Positions 17,821 through 27,930 are shown, counted from the stretch's first letter. The stretch is DNA of 64,000 nucleotides from Neisseria elongata subsp. elongata (GCF_900113545.1 NZ_FOPS01000006.1:62001-126000), one strand, 5' to 3'. Numbers and translations are program-made. The notes: generated from the sequence alone by a model not told the origin.

Positions 17821-19992
17821 TCAGTCGAACGTGTACCTCAGCGATGTCGTGATACTGCGCGGCGTGCCATAGACATGAATATCGGGCATGGTTTTGTAAT
17901 ATTTGTTGAACACGTTTTCAACATCGAGTGCGACGCGGGTGCGCTTGCCGATTTTGTATTGCGCGGTCAGGTCGAGTGTGGCGTAGGCGCGCTGTGCGAG
18001 AGCCTTGCGCGCAGCCGGTTCGGTGACTTCCTCGCGGTCGTCGATGATGAAGCTCTGCCAGTTGACATTGCCGCCGACAGTCAGGCGGTCGTTGACGTCG
18101 TAGCCGGTGAAGAATTTGAACAGATGCACGGGATACGTGGTTTTAATCTGTTTGCCTTTGCTGTTTTTGGTTTTTGAACGGGCATAAGAGGCATTGAGCA
18201 GCCAACGGTCGTTCAGACGGCCGTTAATCGAAAGTTCGCCGCCGGTGTTGGAGGTATGGTCTTCGGCCTTATAGTAGCGTTCCCCGTTGGGCAGCCTGCC
18301 CGCAGGCACACCGATTTTGTCGCGTTTGTTGCGGTATACGGAAACAGCAGCGTTCAGACGGCCTTCAAACCATGAAGCTTTCAATCCGGTTTCGTAAGTT
18401 CTGCCGCGCTGCGGGGCAAGGGGGTTGCCGTTTTGGGTCAGATAGCGCACCTGCGGGCGGAAAACCGTGGTATAGCTTGCATAAGCAGTCAGGTTCGGCG
18501 TGATGTCGTAAGTCGTGCCCAAGTAGGGGATGAAGGCTTTTTCGCTGCGCCGTCCGTCGGCAAAACGGTTGCGCTCGGTGCGGTAGGCATACTTCCAGCG
18601 CATCAGGCGCATACCGCCTATCAACGACCATTTGTCGGTGAGTTTGAAGCGTGTCGAGCCGTAAACCGACAAGTGCCTGCTTTGCTGATAACCGTCTTGC
18701 AGGTAAGGCAGTTCGGGGCGGGCGATATTACCGTCGAAGCGGCGGAGGTCGGCAACCGGCACGTCTTTGTCGCCGTAATACGGGCCGTAATCCTTGCTGT
18801 TCAGATAGCTGATGCCGGTATTGAATTCGTGGCGGCGGCCGAACAATCCGTAATCGCCGTTAAGATTCAAGTTGAATTTGTGTTCGTTGGAGCGGCTCTT
18901 GTCCAAATCGACGCTGACGTAGCTGGAATAATCGGCATTGATGTCATATGTACCCGCAATGGCCGACAGATTGTCGTTTTTGCCGTAAAGATAGGCATAA
19001 CCGCCGTCCAACTGCCAACCATTGTCGAATTCATGTCGCAGGCGGGTGAAAAGTTCGGCGCGGGTTTCCTTGCCGTAAGCCCAATTGGCCGACGAATTGT
19101 TGCGCGGGTTGGCCTCAAAGGGGATGAAACCGTCGGTTTCGTTGCCGGCAATCGTCAGATAACCGAAGCGCGAACTGCCGGTATTGCGGTTGACGTGGAT
19201 TTCGGTGCCGAGCTGCACTTGCGTTTGCGGCTGTACGTTGTAAGACAGGATGCCATAGAGCGTATGGTTGTGGCGGCCGGTACGCGGCAGGTAGTCGCCG
19301 CCGTGGTCGCTGACGAATATGGCGCGGCCGCGCAAGGTGTTGTCGGCATTCAGCGGGCTGTTGGCATCGGCAATGAAGCGGTAATGCCGCCACGAACCTG
19401 CCGCCGCTTCCAAAACGGTAAAAGGTTTGGCCTGCGGTTTTTTGCGCTCCAAGGCAATCATGCCCGACGGTTCGCCGAAGCCGCCGTTGGTCAGGCCGCT
19501 GGAACCGCGCACCACCGCCACCTGTTCATAAAGCGCGCTGTCGAGATTGTTGGTGCTGCGGCGTATCGAATTGCTTTCATAAAGGAATTTCGCCGCGCCG
19601 TCCACGCTGACGCTGTCGATGGCCGAGCCGCGCGCCGCAAATTGGCTGTCGCCCGTGGCATTGTTGCCCATTTTGCTGTGGTACACGCCGGGTACTTGTT
19701 TCAAAACGTCTTGCAGCGTATCGAGCCGTTGGTCGTCAATCTGCTTTTCGGTGATGACGGACAGCGATTGCGGCGTTTCGCGCTGGGTCAGCCTGATGCC
19801 GGTGGCAACCGAAGAAGTGGGCACGGTGTAATTGGTTGCGGTCTGTTTGCCGATGCCGCGTACTTCAACCGAAGCCACTTCCGCATCCAACGGTTTGTCC
19901 GCACTCTGTCCGGCTGCGGCGGCATAAGCGGGGAACGCCAGCATGAGTGCTGCCGTTAGCGGTAATAGTCTGTTTGTAAAAGCATGTTCCAT
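17821..19992 (-). CDS. TonB-dependent ferric siderophore receptor
   Basis: From the ATG at 19992 the protein has 723 residues. The frame stays open 41 codons upstream without a plausible signal sequence. A signal peptide ends near AYA (about residue 24). The plug domain carries TQRETPQSLSVITEKQI, VLKQVPGVYHSKMG, the RGSAIDSVSVDG loop and ERKKPQ at its end. The remainder is the 22-strand barrel, closing with NVFNKYYKTM and the terminal aromatic SLRYTFD. The plug sequence is like FhuE/FpvA-type hydroxamate or mixed-ligand siderophore receptors. The exact ligand cannot be told. It forms an iron-uptake pair with the PepSY gene downstream. Confidence 0.92.
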   Translation of the reverse strand: MEHAFTNRLLPLTAALMLAFPAYAAAAGQSADKPLDAEVASVEVRGIGKQTATNYTVPTSSVATGIRLTQRETPQSLSVITEKQIDDQRLDTLQDVLKQVPGVYHSKMGNNATGDSQFAARGSAIDSVSVDGAAKFLYESNSIRRSTNNLDSALYEQVAVVRGSSGLTNGGFGEPSGMIALERKKPQAKPFTVLEAAAGSWRHYRFIADANSPLNADNTLRGRAIFVSDHGGDYLPRTGRHNHTLYGILSYNVQPQTQVQLGTEIHVNRNTGSSRFGYLTIAGNETDGFIPFEANPRNNSSANWAYGKETRAELFTRLRHEFDNGWQLDGGYAYLYGKNDNLSAIAGTYDINADYSSYVSVDLDKSRSNEHKFNLNLNGDYGLFGRRHEFNTGISYLNSKDYGPYYGDKDVPVADLRRFDGNIARPELPYLQDGYQQSRHLSVYGSTRFKLTDKWSLIGGMRLMRWKYAYRTERNRFADGRRSEKAFIPYLGTTYDITPNLTAYASYTTVFRPQVRYLTQNGNPLAPQRGRTYETGLKASWFEGRLNAAVSVYRNKRDKIGVPAGRLPNGERYYKAEDHTSNTGGELSINGRLNDRWLLNASYARSKTKNSKGKQIKTTYPVHLFKFFTGYDVNDRLTVGGNVNWQSFIIDDREEVTEPAARKALAQRAYATLDLTAQYKIGKRTRVALDVENVFNKYYKTMPDIHVYGTPRSITTSLRYTFD

Positions 19993-20113
19993 TGATTTAT
20001 CCGATGTTTCTCGATTTGAAATAATCTTTCGGCATACCCAAATTAGCCAACAATTTGTCCGGCCTGCCGCCCCAAAAAACGCGGAATTTTCGCGACCACG
20101 CAGCCATTTAGTC

Positions 20114-20156
20114 AAGTTATACCATAACTTTATATGTTATTAAGTTGCAAAAACAA
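20114..20156 (-). promoter_or_regulatory. Candidate promoter and operator of the siderophore receptor
   Basis: On the minus strand TTGTTT (20156-20151) and TATAAA (20134-20129) are 16 bases apart. A perfect palindrome, AAGTTAT-ACC-ATAACTT (20114-20130), abuts the -10. It is not a clear Fur box, but it is the right place for an iron-responsive operator. The rest of 19993-20323 holds a DUS pair at 20273-20305. Confidence 0.4.
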
Positions 20157-20323
20157 GACAATTCAAATCAAGCTGATTTCAGTGCCGCATCCATGCGCAT
20201 CCGCCCTTCCACACAACAGTGGCCGACTGCGGAATTTGATTTTGCCGCAAAACGGAACGCCGAAAACAATCGAGGCCGTCTGAAAACCAAGCGTTCAGAC
20301 GGCCTCGGATAGTTAAAGCATCC

Positions 20324-21466
<1,143 letters not shown>

Positions 21467-21489
21467 TTACCTTTGTCTTTTTATGTTTC

Positions 21490-21520
21490 AGGCCGTCTGA
21501 AAGTGTTTTTCAGACGGCCT
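21490..21520. terminator. DUS-pair terminator after alr
   Basis: AGGCCGTCTGAAAG and its near-complement form a tight hairpin followed by a short T-run. Confidence 0.7.
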
Positions 21521-21535
21521 CTGCGGCTTTCCCGC

Positions 21536-22594
21536 CTATTGGATGTAAACGAATTTCGCACGTTTGACGTTGCACAGCAGTTCGTAGGCGATGGTGCCTG
21601 CCGCGGCGGCGACTTCGTTGATGCTGACGGTGTCGCCCCACAGTTCCACTTCGCTGCCTACGCCTTCGTGGGTATCGGCCAATTCGACGGTCAGCATGTC
21701 CATCGAAACCCTGCCGAGGATGCGGCTGCGGCGGCCGTTCACGGCCACGGGCGTGCCGGTTGCCGCGCGGCGCGGATAACCGTCGGCATAGCCGCAGGCC
21801 GCCAGTCCGACGCGGGTGGAACGTTTGGTGTAGAACGATGCGCCATAGCCTATCGGTTCGTGCGGCTGCAAAACGCGTTCGGCAAACACGCGGCTCACCA
21901 GCCTCATCACGGGCTTGATGCGCGGGTCGTTTTCCAGAAACGGGTCGATGCCGTACAAGGCCAGCCCCGCCCTGCCCCAATCACGCCGCGCCTGCGGATA
22001 AGCCAGCATGGCGGCGGAATTGGCCAGGCTCTCTTCGCCCGCCAGTCCGGCGCAACCCATGTCGAAGGCTTCAAGCTGCATTTCGGTCATGCCGCGTTCT
22101 TCTTCGTCGGCACAGGCGAAGTGGCTGATTTTCACGATGTCGGAAACCTTGCCGCTTTGCGCGAGCGCGGTGTAGGCCGAAGCGTAGTTGTGCGGGAAAA
22201 AACCGGCGCGGTGCATGCCGGAATCCATTTTCAGCCACACTTTCACCGGCGTTTTCCATTCGTGTTTCAACAGGGTTTCGAGCTGCCATTGGTCGGCCAC
22301 CACGGGCCACAGGCCGTATTCGTCCACGGCGGCGTATTCGGCGGCATCGAACACGCCTTCCAGCAGCACGATGGGCTGCGTGATGCCTTGTGTGCGCAGT
22401 TCGACGGCCTCTTCGAGAAAGGCGACGGCAAACCCGTCGGCCAAATCGGCCAGCGCGTGGGCGCAGCGTACCGCGCCGTGCCCGTATGCGTCCGCCTTTA
22501 AGACGGCCAGCATCTTGCCGCCGTGCAGCCGTTTCAGGGTTTGGTAGTTTTCCCGCAGGCGGTCGAGGCGGATGTCGGCGCGCAGTGGTCTCAT
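21536..22594 (-). CDS. alr: Alanine racemase
   Basis: The 352-residue PLP enzyme makes D-alanine for peptidoglycan. The PLP lysine is in MLAVLKADAYGHG (about residues 28-40). The second catalytic base, Tyr, is in GYGASFYTKRSTR, and the C-terminal beta domain includes GRVSMDMLTVEL. The length is family-standard. It lies upstream of dapE on the same strand; both supply cell-wall precursors, although a hairpin separates them. Confidence 0.97.
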   Translation of the reverse strand: MRPLRADIRLDRLRENYQTLKRLHGGKMLAVLKADAYGHGAVRCAHALADLADGFAVAFLEEAVELRTQGITQPIVLLEGVFDAAEYAAVDEYGLWPVVADQWQLETLLKHEWKTPVKVWLKMDSGMHRAGFFPHNYASAYTALAQSGKVSDIVKISHFACADEEERGMTEMQLEAFDMGCAGLAGEESLANSAAMLAYPQARRDWGRAGLALYGIDPFLENDPRIKPVMRLVSRVFAERVLQPHEPIGYGASFYTKRSTRVGLAACGYADGYPRRAATGTPVAVNGRRSRILGRVSMDMLTVELADTHEGVGSEVELWGDTVSINEVAAAAGTIAYELLCNVKRAKFVYIQ

Positions 22595-22634
22595 GTTTCG
22601 TCGTCCTTTGTTGTTTCGGTGTTGGTGGAAATAC

Positions 22635-22672
22635 AGGCCGTCTGAAAACGGTCGGCCCGTTTCAGACGGCCT
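22635..22672. terminator. DUS inverted pair
   Basis: AGGCCGTCTGAAA and TTTCAGACGGCCT flank 12 bases in the 240-base gap between divergent alr and the DUF350 gene. As a terminator it would face no gene end, so here it may act only as uptake signal. A further DUS follows at 22728. Confidence 0.5.
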
Positions 22673-22834
22673 GTGGATTATAGGCCTATCCGCATGCTTT
22701 TTAAACCCGCCGCCCGAGGTTTCAGCAGGCCGTCTGAAAGCCGGGCGCGCGTGAGGATAAAGTCTGCATCAAACATCATGATTGCACGATAATTTATGGC
22801 ATAATCGGCCGTCCGCCTTTTCTGGGAAGAAACC

Positions 22835-23233
22835 ATGTCCATTTCACTCGTCCAATACGGCCAATACCTGCAATATATGTTCTCATCCATACTGATGCTG
22901 CTGGTTTTCGGCACGGTTTACCTGAAAATCACGCCGGTGCGCGAACTGAAGCTGATTAAAAACGGCAACCTCGCCTGCGCCCTCTCCTTCGGCGGCGCAC
23001 TGGTCGGATTCTGCCTGCCGCTGGCATCCAGCATCGCCCACAGCGTCAGCCTGCCCGACTTCGTCCTGTGGGGCGCGGCCGCCGCCGTGTTGCAGATTTT
23101 GGTGTACTTCGCCGCCACCCGCCTGATTCCGCAGGCGTCTGACGAACTGGCGGGCAACAATGTCGCCGCCGGTACCCTGTTCGGCTCGATTTCCATAGCC
23201 ATCGGCCTGCTCAACGCCGCCTGTCTGTCTTAA
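22835..23233 (+). CDS. DUF350 membrane protein
   Basis: The 132-residue protein has four membrane helices (about 15-32, 48-68, 74-93 and 107-128). The DUF350 signature is visible as ALSFGGALVGFCLPLASSI, and the same pattern recurs in NNVAAGTLFGSISIAIGLLN, as expected for the duplicated half. It begins a five-gene run, 15 bases before the SPFH gene. DUF350 genes are known to cluster with SPFH, DUF4178, AdoMet decarboxylase and PspA-type genes in envelope-stress loci. The molecular function is unknown. Confidence 0.85.
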   Translation: MSISLVQYGQYLQYMFSSILMLLVFGTVYLKITPVRELKLIKNGNLACALSFGGALVGFCLPLASSIAHSVSLPDFVLWGAAAAVLQILVYFAATRLIPQASDELAGNNVAAGTLFGSISIAIGLLNAACLS

Positions 23234-23248
23234 CGAAAGGACTCCTCC

Positions 23249-24277
23249 ATGTTCAACTTTATCAAGAAGCAGTTCATCGACATCATCCAGTGGGAAAATC
23301 CCGACGAGGAAACCCTGGTATGGCGTTTTCCCATTGCCGACCAGGAAATCCAAAACGGCGCCAGCCTGACCGTGCGCGAGGCGCAGATGGCGATGTTTGT
23401 GGACGAAGGTAGAACCGCCGACGTATTCCCCGCCGGCCGCTACACGCTCAACACACAAACCCTGCCCATCCTGACCTACCTGAAAAACTGGGACAAACTC
23501 TTCCAATCCCCGTTCAAATCCGACGTTTATTTCTTCAACACCAAACAGCAGCTCGGCCGCAAATGGGGCACGGCGCAACCCGTTACCGTGCGCGATGCCG
23601 AATTCGGCGCGGTGCAACTGCGCTCCTTCGGCATGTACAGCTACCGCATCGCCGACCCGGAAAAATTCTTTAAAGAAGTCAGCGGCGTTGTGGAAAGCTA
23701 CACCGGCGCACAGCTCGAACAGCAGCTGCGCAACCTCGCCGTTACCCAGCTTGCCACCGCCTTCGGCACTTCCGGCATCCCCTTCCTCGACATGGCCGCC
23801 AACCAAGTCCTGCTGTCGCAGCAACTGACCGGCCTGCTCGCGCCCGAGTTTGCCAAACTCGGCCTCACGCTGGAAAACTTCACCGTTGAAAGCATCAGCC
23901 TGCCGGAGAACATCCAAAAAGCACTCGACAAAAAAATCTCCATGGGCATCGTCGGCGACATGGGCAAATTCGCCCAATACCAAACCGCCGAGTCCATCAC
24001 CATGGCGGCGCAAAACGAAGGCGGCTTGGCCGGCATCGGCGCAGGCTTGGGCGTGGGCGCAGGCATCGGGCAAACCGTGGCGGGCGCAATGGCCGGCATG
24101 ATGCAGCCCGCGGCAGCAGGTGCCGCCGCAGCCGCAACGGCAACCGCCGCCCCGGCTGCCGCAGAAGACCCTCAGGCCAAACTGCAAAAACTGAAAGGCC
24201 TGCTCGACGGCGGCCTGATTTCCGCCGACGACTACGAAAAAGCCAAAGCCGAGGTATTAAAACAACTCATCAATTAA
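23249..24277 (+). CDS. SPFH-domain protein with C-terminal SHOCT module (YdjI-like)
   Basis: The 342-residue protein opens with FNFIKKQFIDIIQW, typical of the virion-core/YdjI group of SPFH proteins. The SPFH domain spans about 25-260, including FPAGRYTL and LRSFGMYSYRIADPEKFF. A Gly/Ala-rich segment (about 265-305) leads to a SHOCT-type bihelical end, LQKLKGLLDGGLISADDYEK. It has no strong membrane helix. SPFH oligomers usually form a membrane-associated scaffold, and the SHOCT end may bind partners at the membrane. AAAGGACTCCTCC before the ATG is a strong ribosome site. The gene probably shares a transcript with the DUF350 gene. Confidence 0.87.
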   Translation: MFNFIKKQFIDIIQWENPDEETLVWRFPIADQEIQNGASLTVREAQMAMFVDEGRTADVFPAGRYTLNTQTLPILTYLKNWDKLFQSPFKSDVYFFNTKQQLGRKWGTAQPVTVRDAEFGAVQLRSFGMYSYRIADPEKFFKEVSGVVESYTGAQLEQQLRNLAVTQLATAFGTSGIPFLDMAANQVLLSQQLTGLLAPEFAKLGLTLENFTVESISLPENIQKALDKKISMGIVGDMGKFAQYQTAESITMAAQNEGGLAGIGAGLGVGAGIGQTVAGAMAGMMQPAAAGAAAAATATAAPAAAEDPQAKLQKLKGLLDGGLISADDYEKAKAEVLKQLIN

Positions 24278-24289
24278 ACGGCGGCAAAA

Positions 24290-24328
24290 GGCCGTCTGAA
24301 AAACCGTTTCCTTTTTTTCAGACGGCCT
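24290..24328. terminator. DUS-pair hairpin
   Basis: AGGCCGTCTGAAAAACC pairs imperfectly with a T-rich complement after the SPFH gene. It divides the cluster into two blocks. 24329-24533 holds two further DUS and nothing else recognised. Confidence 0.6.
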
Positions 24329-24533
24329 CACATCACAACAAACAAACCGCAATACGCAAACAGGGCCGGCCTTCCCCATCATTTCGGCGCATGAGGAAAA
24401 GCAGCAAAAGGCAGCCCGTTTGCCAACCGCCCTTCAGCGGTTAATACCGCCAAAATCCGTTTTCAGACGGCCTCACATTCAAAAGGCCGTCTGAAAAAAG
24501 CCGAAAGCCGACCGACAAAACAAGGAAGCCTCC

Positions 24534-25634
24534 GTGCCGAAACATCCGCCCACCCTGCCGCCCGAAGTCCTGACGGAAAGCAGCCGCCAAATGCTGCAAC
24601 GTCTGACGCGCGAACTAGAAGCGGGCGCAGACGCATTATGGTTTGCCTGCCCGTCGCCGTACTTGGATGCCGCAAGCGGCAGGAAAGTTTCCCGCATCAT
24701 GCTGGCCGCCGACGTATTGCTGCTGGCGGCATGGATGCTGCCGAAAACGCCCCAGCTGTTCGGGCTGCTGATTTTATTGTCCGTCGTAGCCACCGTATTC
24801 AGCCTATTTTGGTTCGACGGCAAAATGGCGGACGGCATCCCTTACTTGATTCCCGACTCCGGAAACCTCAGGACGGAAAACATGTATTCCTTCCGGCCTC
24901 AGGATTTCGTTCGCCTCGATTTGGCCAACGCCCGCCTGCAACGCTACCACCACAACAAAATCGGTGAAACGCTGCAACTCGACGGCCATTTCGGCCTATG
25001 GCTGCCCAAAGGCGGCTGCATCGTAATGCTGACCCACGCCTCGGCCGGCGAAAAAGGCTACCTCATGATGCCCTACGGCGCGGATTACACAGAAACCTCA
25101 GCCTTCTGCCGCCTGCTCTGCCTGCGGCTGGGCCTGCGCGACAACCTCGACGTCGGCAACACTCCGCCCGACAGCGGAAACGTCCGCCGCGACAAAAGCG
25201 CGAAAATCGCCGTTATCTGCATCATGGCACTGCTTGCCGCCGTCGGGCTGGCCGTCATCGCCGCCGGCATTTCCCACCGCCGGCAGGAAATAACCGCGCC
25301 CGACCGCGAAATCCGCATGACGCAGGCGCAACTGAACGCCCAGTACACCTGCTTCAAAAACCGCCGCACCGACAGAACCGTCGTCTGCCGCCACCGCCTG
25401 ATTGCCGAGGGACGCGACGGCGAACTGCGGCAAATCGACTGCCTCGGTTTGGAAGACAGCCTGTGCGGCCGTGAACAACCGGCCCGCTTCGGCCCCGCCG
25501 ACCTGCGCCTGCTGAGCCGTGCGGGCACGACTTATTTGATAGAGGCCGACTACCGCCTCCCCGAAACCGGCCGCACCGCACACTTAGACAACCGTGCCGC
25601 CCTACCCCAAACGCCGCCCGCAACGGCGGAATAA
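24534..25634 (+). CDS. Hypothetical membrane protein of the SPFH/DUF4178 cluster
   Basis: The 366-residue protein starts at GTG 24534, supported by AAGGAAG eight bases upstream. Two membrane helices at about 54-70 and 75-94 precede a soluble beta-rich stretch (about 110-200) that could be a PH-like domain. A third helix at about 224-246 is followed by a C-terminal region with four cysteines (CFKNRR, VVCRHR, DCLGLEDSLCG), probably disulphides on the outside. I do not recognise a named family. Its position between the SPFH and DUF4178 genes suggests it is part of the same membrane system. Confidence 0.7.
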   Translation: MPKHPPTLPPEVLTESSRQMLQRLTRELEAGADALWFACPSPYLDAASGRKVSRIMLAADVLLLAAWMLPKTPQLFGLLILLSVVATVFSLFWFDGKMADGIPYLIPDSGNLRTENMYSFRPQDFVRLDLANARLQRYHHNKIGETLQLDGHFGLWLPKGGCIVMLTHASAGEKGYLMMPYGADYTETSAFCRLLCLRLGLRDNLDVGNTPPDSGNVRRDKSAKIAVICIMALLAAVGLAVIAAGISHRRQEITAPDREIRMTQAQLNAQYTCFKNRRTDRTVVCRHRLIAEGRDGELRQIDCLGLEDSLCGREQPARFGPADLRLLSRAGTTYLIEADYRLPETGRTAHLDNRAALPQTPPATAE

Positions 25635-25635
25635 C

Positions 25636-25679
25636 TTTTCAGACGGCCTCCTGCCGCATACAAAGAGGCCGTCTGAAAA
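25636..25679. repeat. DUS inverted pair
   Basis: A 15-bp stem made of two uptake words lies between two same-strand genes, TTTTCAGACGGCCTC and its complement. It may attenuate read-through into the DUF4178 gene. Confidence 0.6.
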
Positions 25680-25725
25680 CCAAAACCTTATAATTGGCCA
25701 CCCGCCCGCCTAGGAAATACCGACC

Positions 25726-27405
25726 ATGAGCGAACCCTTCTTCCATACCGACTGCCCAAGCTGCGGCGCACCCGTACACGCCCATTCCCCCACCTCGGTT
25801 ACGCTGGTCTGCGGCTACTGCAACAGCATGTTGGTACGCCAAGACGGCGGCATCATCGACAAAGGCCGCGACTCCGCCCTGTTGGAAGACTTCAGCCCGC
25901 TGCAAATCGGCACGCGCGGCCGCTACGGCACGGCCGCGTTCAACATCATCGGCCGTTTGCAGATGCACTACGACGCGGGCGTGTGGAACGAATGGCACAT
26001 CCTGTTCGACGAAGGCGGCACGGGCTGGCTGTCCGAATCCGGCGACATCTATTCCCTGACCCGCCCGCAAACCGAATCCGCACTCCGACTCCCCCCCTTC
26101 GACGACATCCGCGCCGGCTTCTCCACCCTCGACTACAACGGCAAACGCTTCATGGCCGCCGACGTGCGCCGCGTCACGATGAAGCACGCCGCCGCGCAAG
26201 GCGAGCTGCCGTTTGAATTCAACCGCGACATCGAAAGCCGAACCGCAGACTGGCGTTGCGAAAACCTCTTCCTCACCACCGACTACGGCGACGACCCGCC
26301 GTCCCTCTACATCGGCAACACCGTCAAACTCGACGACCTGCAACTGGAAAACCTGCGCACCGAAGACCAAATCGCCGCCGGCGCAGGCCGTCTGAAAGGC
26401 ACGCGCCAATCCGAAAACTGCCCCAACTGCGGCTCGCCCGTACACTGGGTGGACGGATTGGCCAACAACATCCTCTGCCCGAGCTGCGGCAGCGACCTAG
26501 AAGCCGTCGACGGCACAGTCGAACTCATCGAAGCCGACGCCATGCGCGCCGCCCAGCAAAAAGCACTTACCCTGCCTATCGGCAGCAGGGGCAAACTGCG
26601 CGGCCGCAACTACATCGTCATCGGCGCGGTACACAAAGAAGAACTCGACGCCCAAACGGCCTTCGACCTGATGTACGCCTTCAAACGCCCCACCGGCGTC
26701 GTCCCCGAAGGCCATTGGCGCGAATACCTGCTCTACCATCCGACCTCCGGCAGCTTCCTCTGGCTGATCGAATCCGACAGCGGCTGGGAAATCGCCCAAA
26801 CCCTCCACGATTGGCCACGCCTCGACCGCCACGGCCAGCCCCAGGGCGGCGACAAACTTTATGACTACGGCAGCCGTGTCGGCTATGCTGCCGGCGCGTT
26901 CTACTGGCACGTCCGCCACCGCGACCTCACCTTTCACAGCGACTACAAAAGCGGCAAAGGCAAAATCGGCTCCGAACTGTCCGTAAACGAAATCGCCTGG
27001 AGCCGCAGCGAACCCGCAAGCAAACGCGAAATTGCCGAAGCCTTCGGCCTACCGACGGCCGCGATGAACACCCTGTCTGGCGACGACCGGCAAACCCCGT
27101 CGGGCATCGTCTGGATTACCCTCGCCCTCCTGTGCGTCCTCAACCTGCCCGCCTTCCTCTACGGCGACGGCGAATGGACAGCAATCACCGTCGGCATCGC
27201 GGGCTTTTATCTCTATAACTTCGGCATGGCATCGGAAGACGGCGCAGTTCCTTCGCTCTCGCGCTTCCTCACCGTCAGCCTGATAGTCGTCTCACTGGCC
27301 ACCGGCCTGAACTATATGTTTTCCAACACCGACAGCAGCGGTTACAGCGGCTATAACAGCAGCGGCGGCTATTACGGCGGCGGCTTCTCCGGAGGCCACA
27401 AATGA
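25726..27405 (+). CDS. Tandem zinc-ribbon/DUF4178 membrane protein
   Basis: The 559-residue protein has two repeats of zinc ribbon plus DUF4178. Ribbon 1 uses C10, C13, C29 and C32 and is followed by a DUF4178 unit (about 55-205). Ribbon 2 uses C232, C235, C251 and C254, with its unit at about 278-425. The start of each unit is alike: LQIGTRGRYGTAAFNIIGR and LPIGSRGKLRGRNYIVIGA. Three membrane helices follow (about 466-485, 488-507, 515-537) and then a Gly/Tyr/Ser-rich tail ending [12 protein letters not shown]4178 has no established activity. The stop overlaps the speD start by 4 bases (ATGA), so the two are translationally coupled. Confidence 0.85.
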   Translation: MSEPFFHTDCPSCGAPVHAHSPTSVTLVCGYCNSMLVRQDGGIIDKGRDSALLEDFSPLQIGTRGRYGTAAFNIIGRLQMHYDAGVWNEWHILFDEGGTGWLSESGDIYSLTRPQTESALRLPPFDDIRAGFSTLDYNGKRFMAADVRRVTMKHAAAQGELPFEFNRDIESRTADWRCENLFLTTDYGDDPPSLYIGNTVKLDDLQLENLRTEDQIAAGAGRLKGTRQSENCPNCGSPVHWVDGLANNILCPSCGSDLEAVDGTVELIEADAMRAAQQKALTLPIGSRGKLRGRNYIVIGAVHKEELDAQTAFDLMYAFKRPTGVVPEGHWREYLLYHPTSGSFLWLIESDSGWEIAQTLHDWPRLDRHGQPQGGDKLYDYGSRVGYAAGAFYWHVRHRDLTFHSDYKSGKGKIGSELSVNEIAWSRSEPASKREIAEAFGLPTAAMNTLSGDDRQTPSGIVWITLALLCVLNLPAFLYGDGEWTAITVGIAGFYLYNFGMASEDGAVPSLSRFLTVSLIVVSLATGLNYMFSNTDSSGYSGYNSSGGYYGGGFSGGHK

Positions 27406-27806
27406 CCCGCAGCCTCAGCCGCCACGGCCTGCTCGACCTTTACGGCTGCAACCCCGCCCTCCTGCGCGACGAAGGCCGTCTGAAAACCATCCTTGCCGCC
27501 GCCGCCGAAGCCGCTCAGGCCACCGTGCTCGACAGCCGATTCCACACCTTCGGCGGCGCAGGCGGCGTAACCGGCGTACTGCTGTTGGCCGAATCGCACA
27601 TCAGCATCCACACCTGGCCGGAATACGGCTTCGCCGCCGTCGATGTCTTCCTCTGCGGCCGGATGCCGTCTGAAAACGCCCGCCGCGTCCTCGAAGAAGC
27701 ACTGGGCGCAAAACGTGCAGAATGGCGGAACATCCCGCGCGGCAATGCCGCATCCGTTGCCGGAAACCCGCTTTCAGACGGCCTCACCATCGAAAAGGCC
27801 GTCTGA
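27402..27806 (+). CDS. speD: S-adenosylmethionine decarboxylase-like proenzyme (class 1B)
   Basis: The 134-residue protein is of the short bacterial SpeD type. The self-cleavage site is E64-S65 in [14 protein letters not shown], which would generate the pyruvoyl group. H70 and the catalytic Cys85 in VDVFLCG are present, so the protein looks active. Family enzymes make decarboxylated AdoMet for aminopropyl transfer in spermidine synthesis. Its partner here is the DUF4178 membrane protein, not a spermidine synthase (none is present in the window). It may therefore serve a cluster-specific role. The C-terminal 10 residues are encoded by a DUS pair, a sign that the 3' end has drifted. Confidence 0.87.
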   Translation: MTRSLSRHGLLDLYGCNPALLRDEGRLKTILAAAAEAAQATVLDSRFHTFGGAGGVTGVLLLAESHISIHTWPEYGFAAVDVFLCGRMPSENARRVLEEALGAKRAEWRNIPRGNAASVAGNPLSDGLTIEKAV

Positions 27807-27853
27807 AAGCGCGGCTGCGGCGAAGCTAAAACACAAGCATCCCGGCCGAAGGT

Positions 27854-27891
27854 GTAAAATTGTTGATAATTTTACCTTTCATGTTTATATT
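27854..27891 (+). promoter_or_regulatory. glnA promoter with overlapping palindrome
   Basis: TTGATA (27863-27868) and TATATT (27886-27891) are 17 bases apart, a good sigma-70 promoter 40 bases before glnA. GTAAAATT-N6-AATTTTAC (27854-27875), with perfect arms, covers the -35 and looks like an operator. Confidence 0.6.
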
Positions 27892-27930
27892 GCGTGCCGT
27901 CCCATTTTCCCGCCATTTCAGGAGCAGACC

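Noticed and set aside
18433-19959. 508-codon open frame on the plus strand
   Set aside because: It lies wholly antisense to the siderophore receptor, lacks a ribosome site and reads as Val/Ala/Gly-rich text caused by the receptor's codon use.
22883-24187. 434-codon minus-strand frame
   Set aside because: It is antisense to the DUF350 and SPFH genes and is explained by high GC at codon position three.
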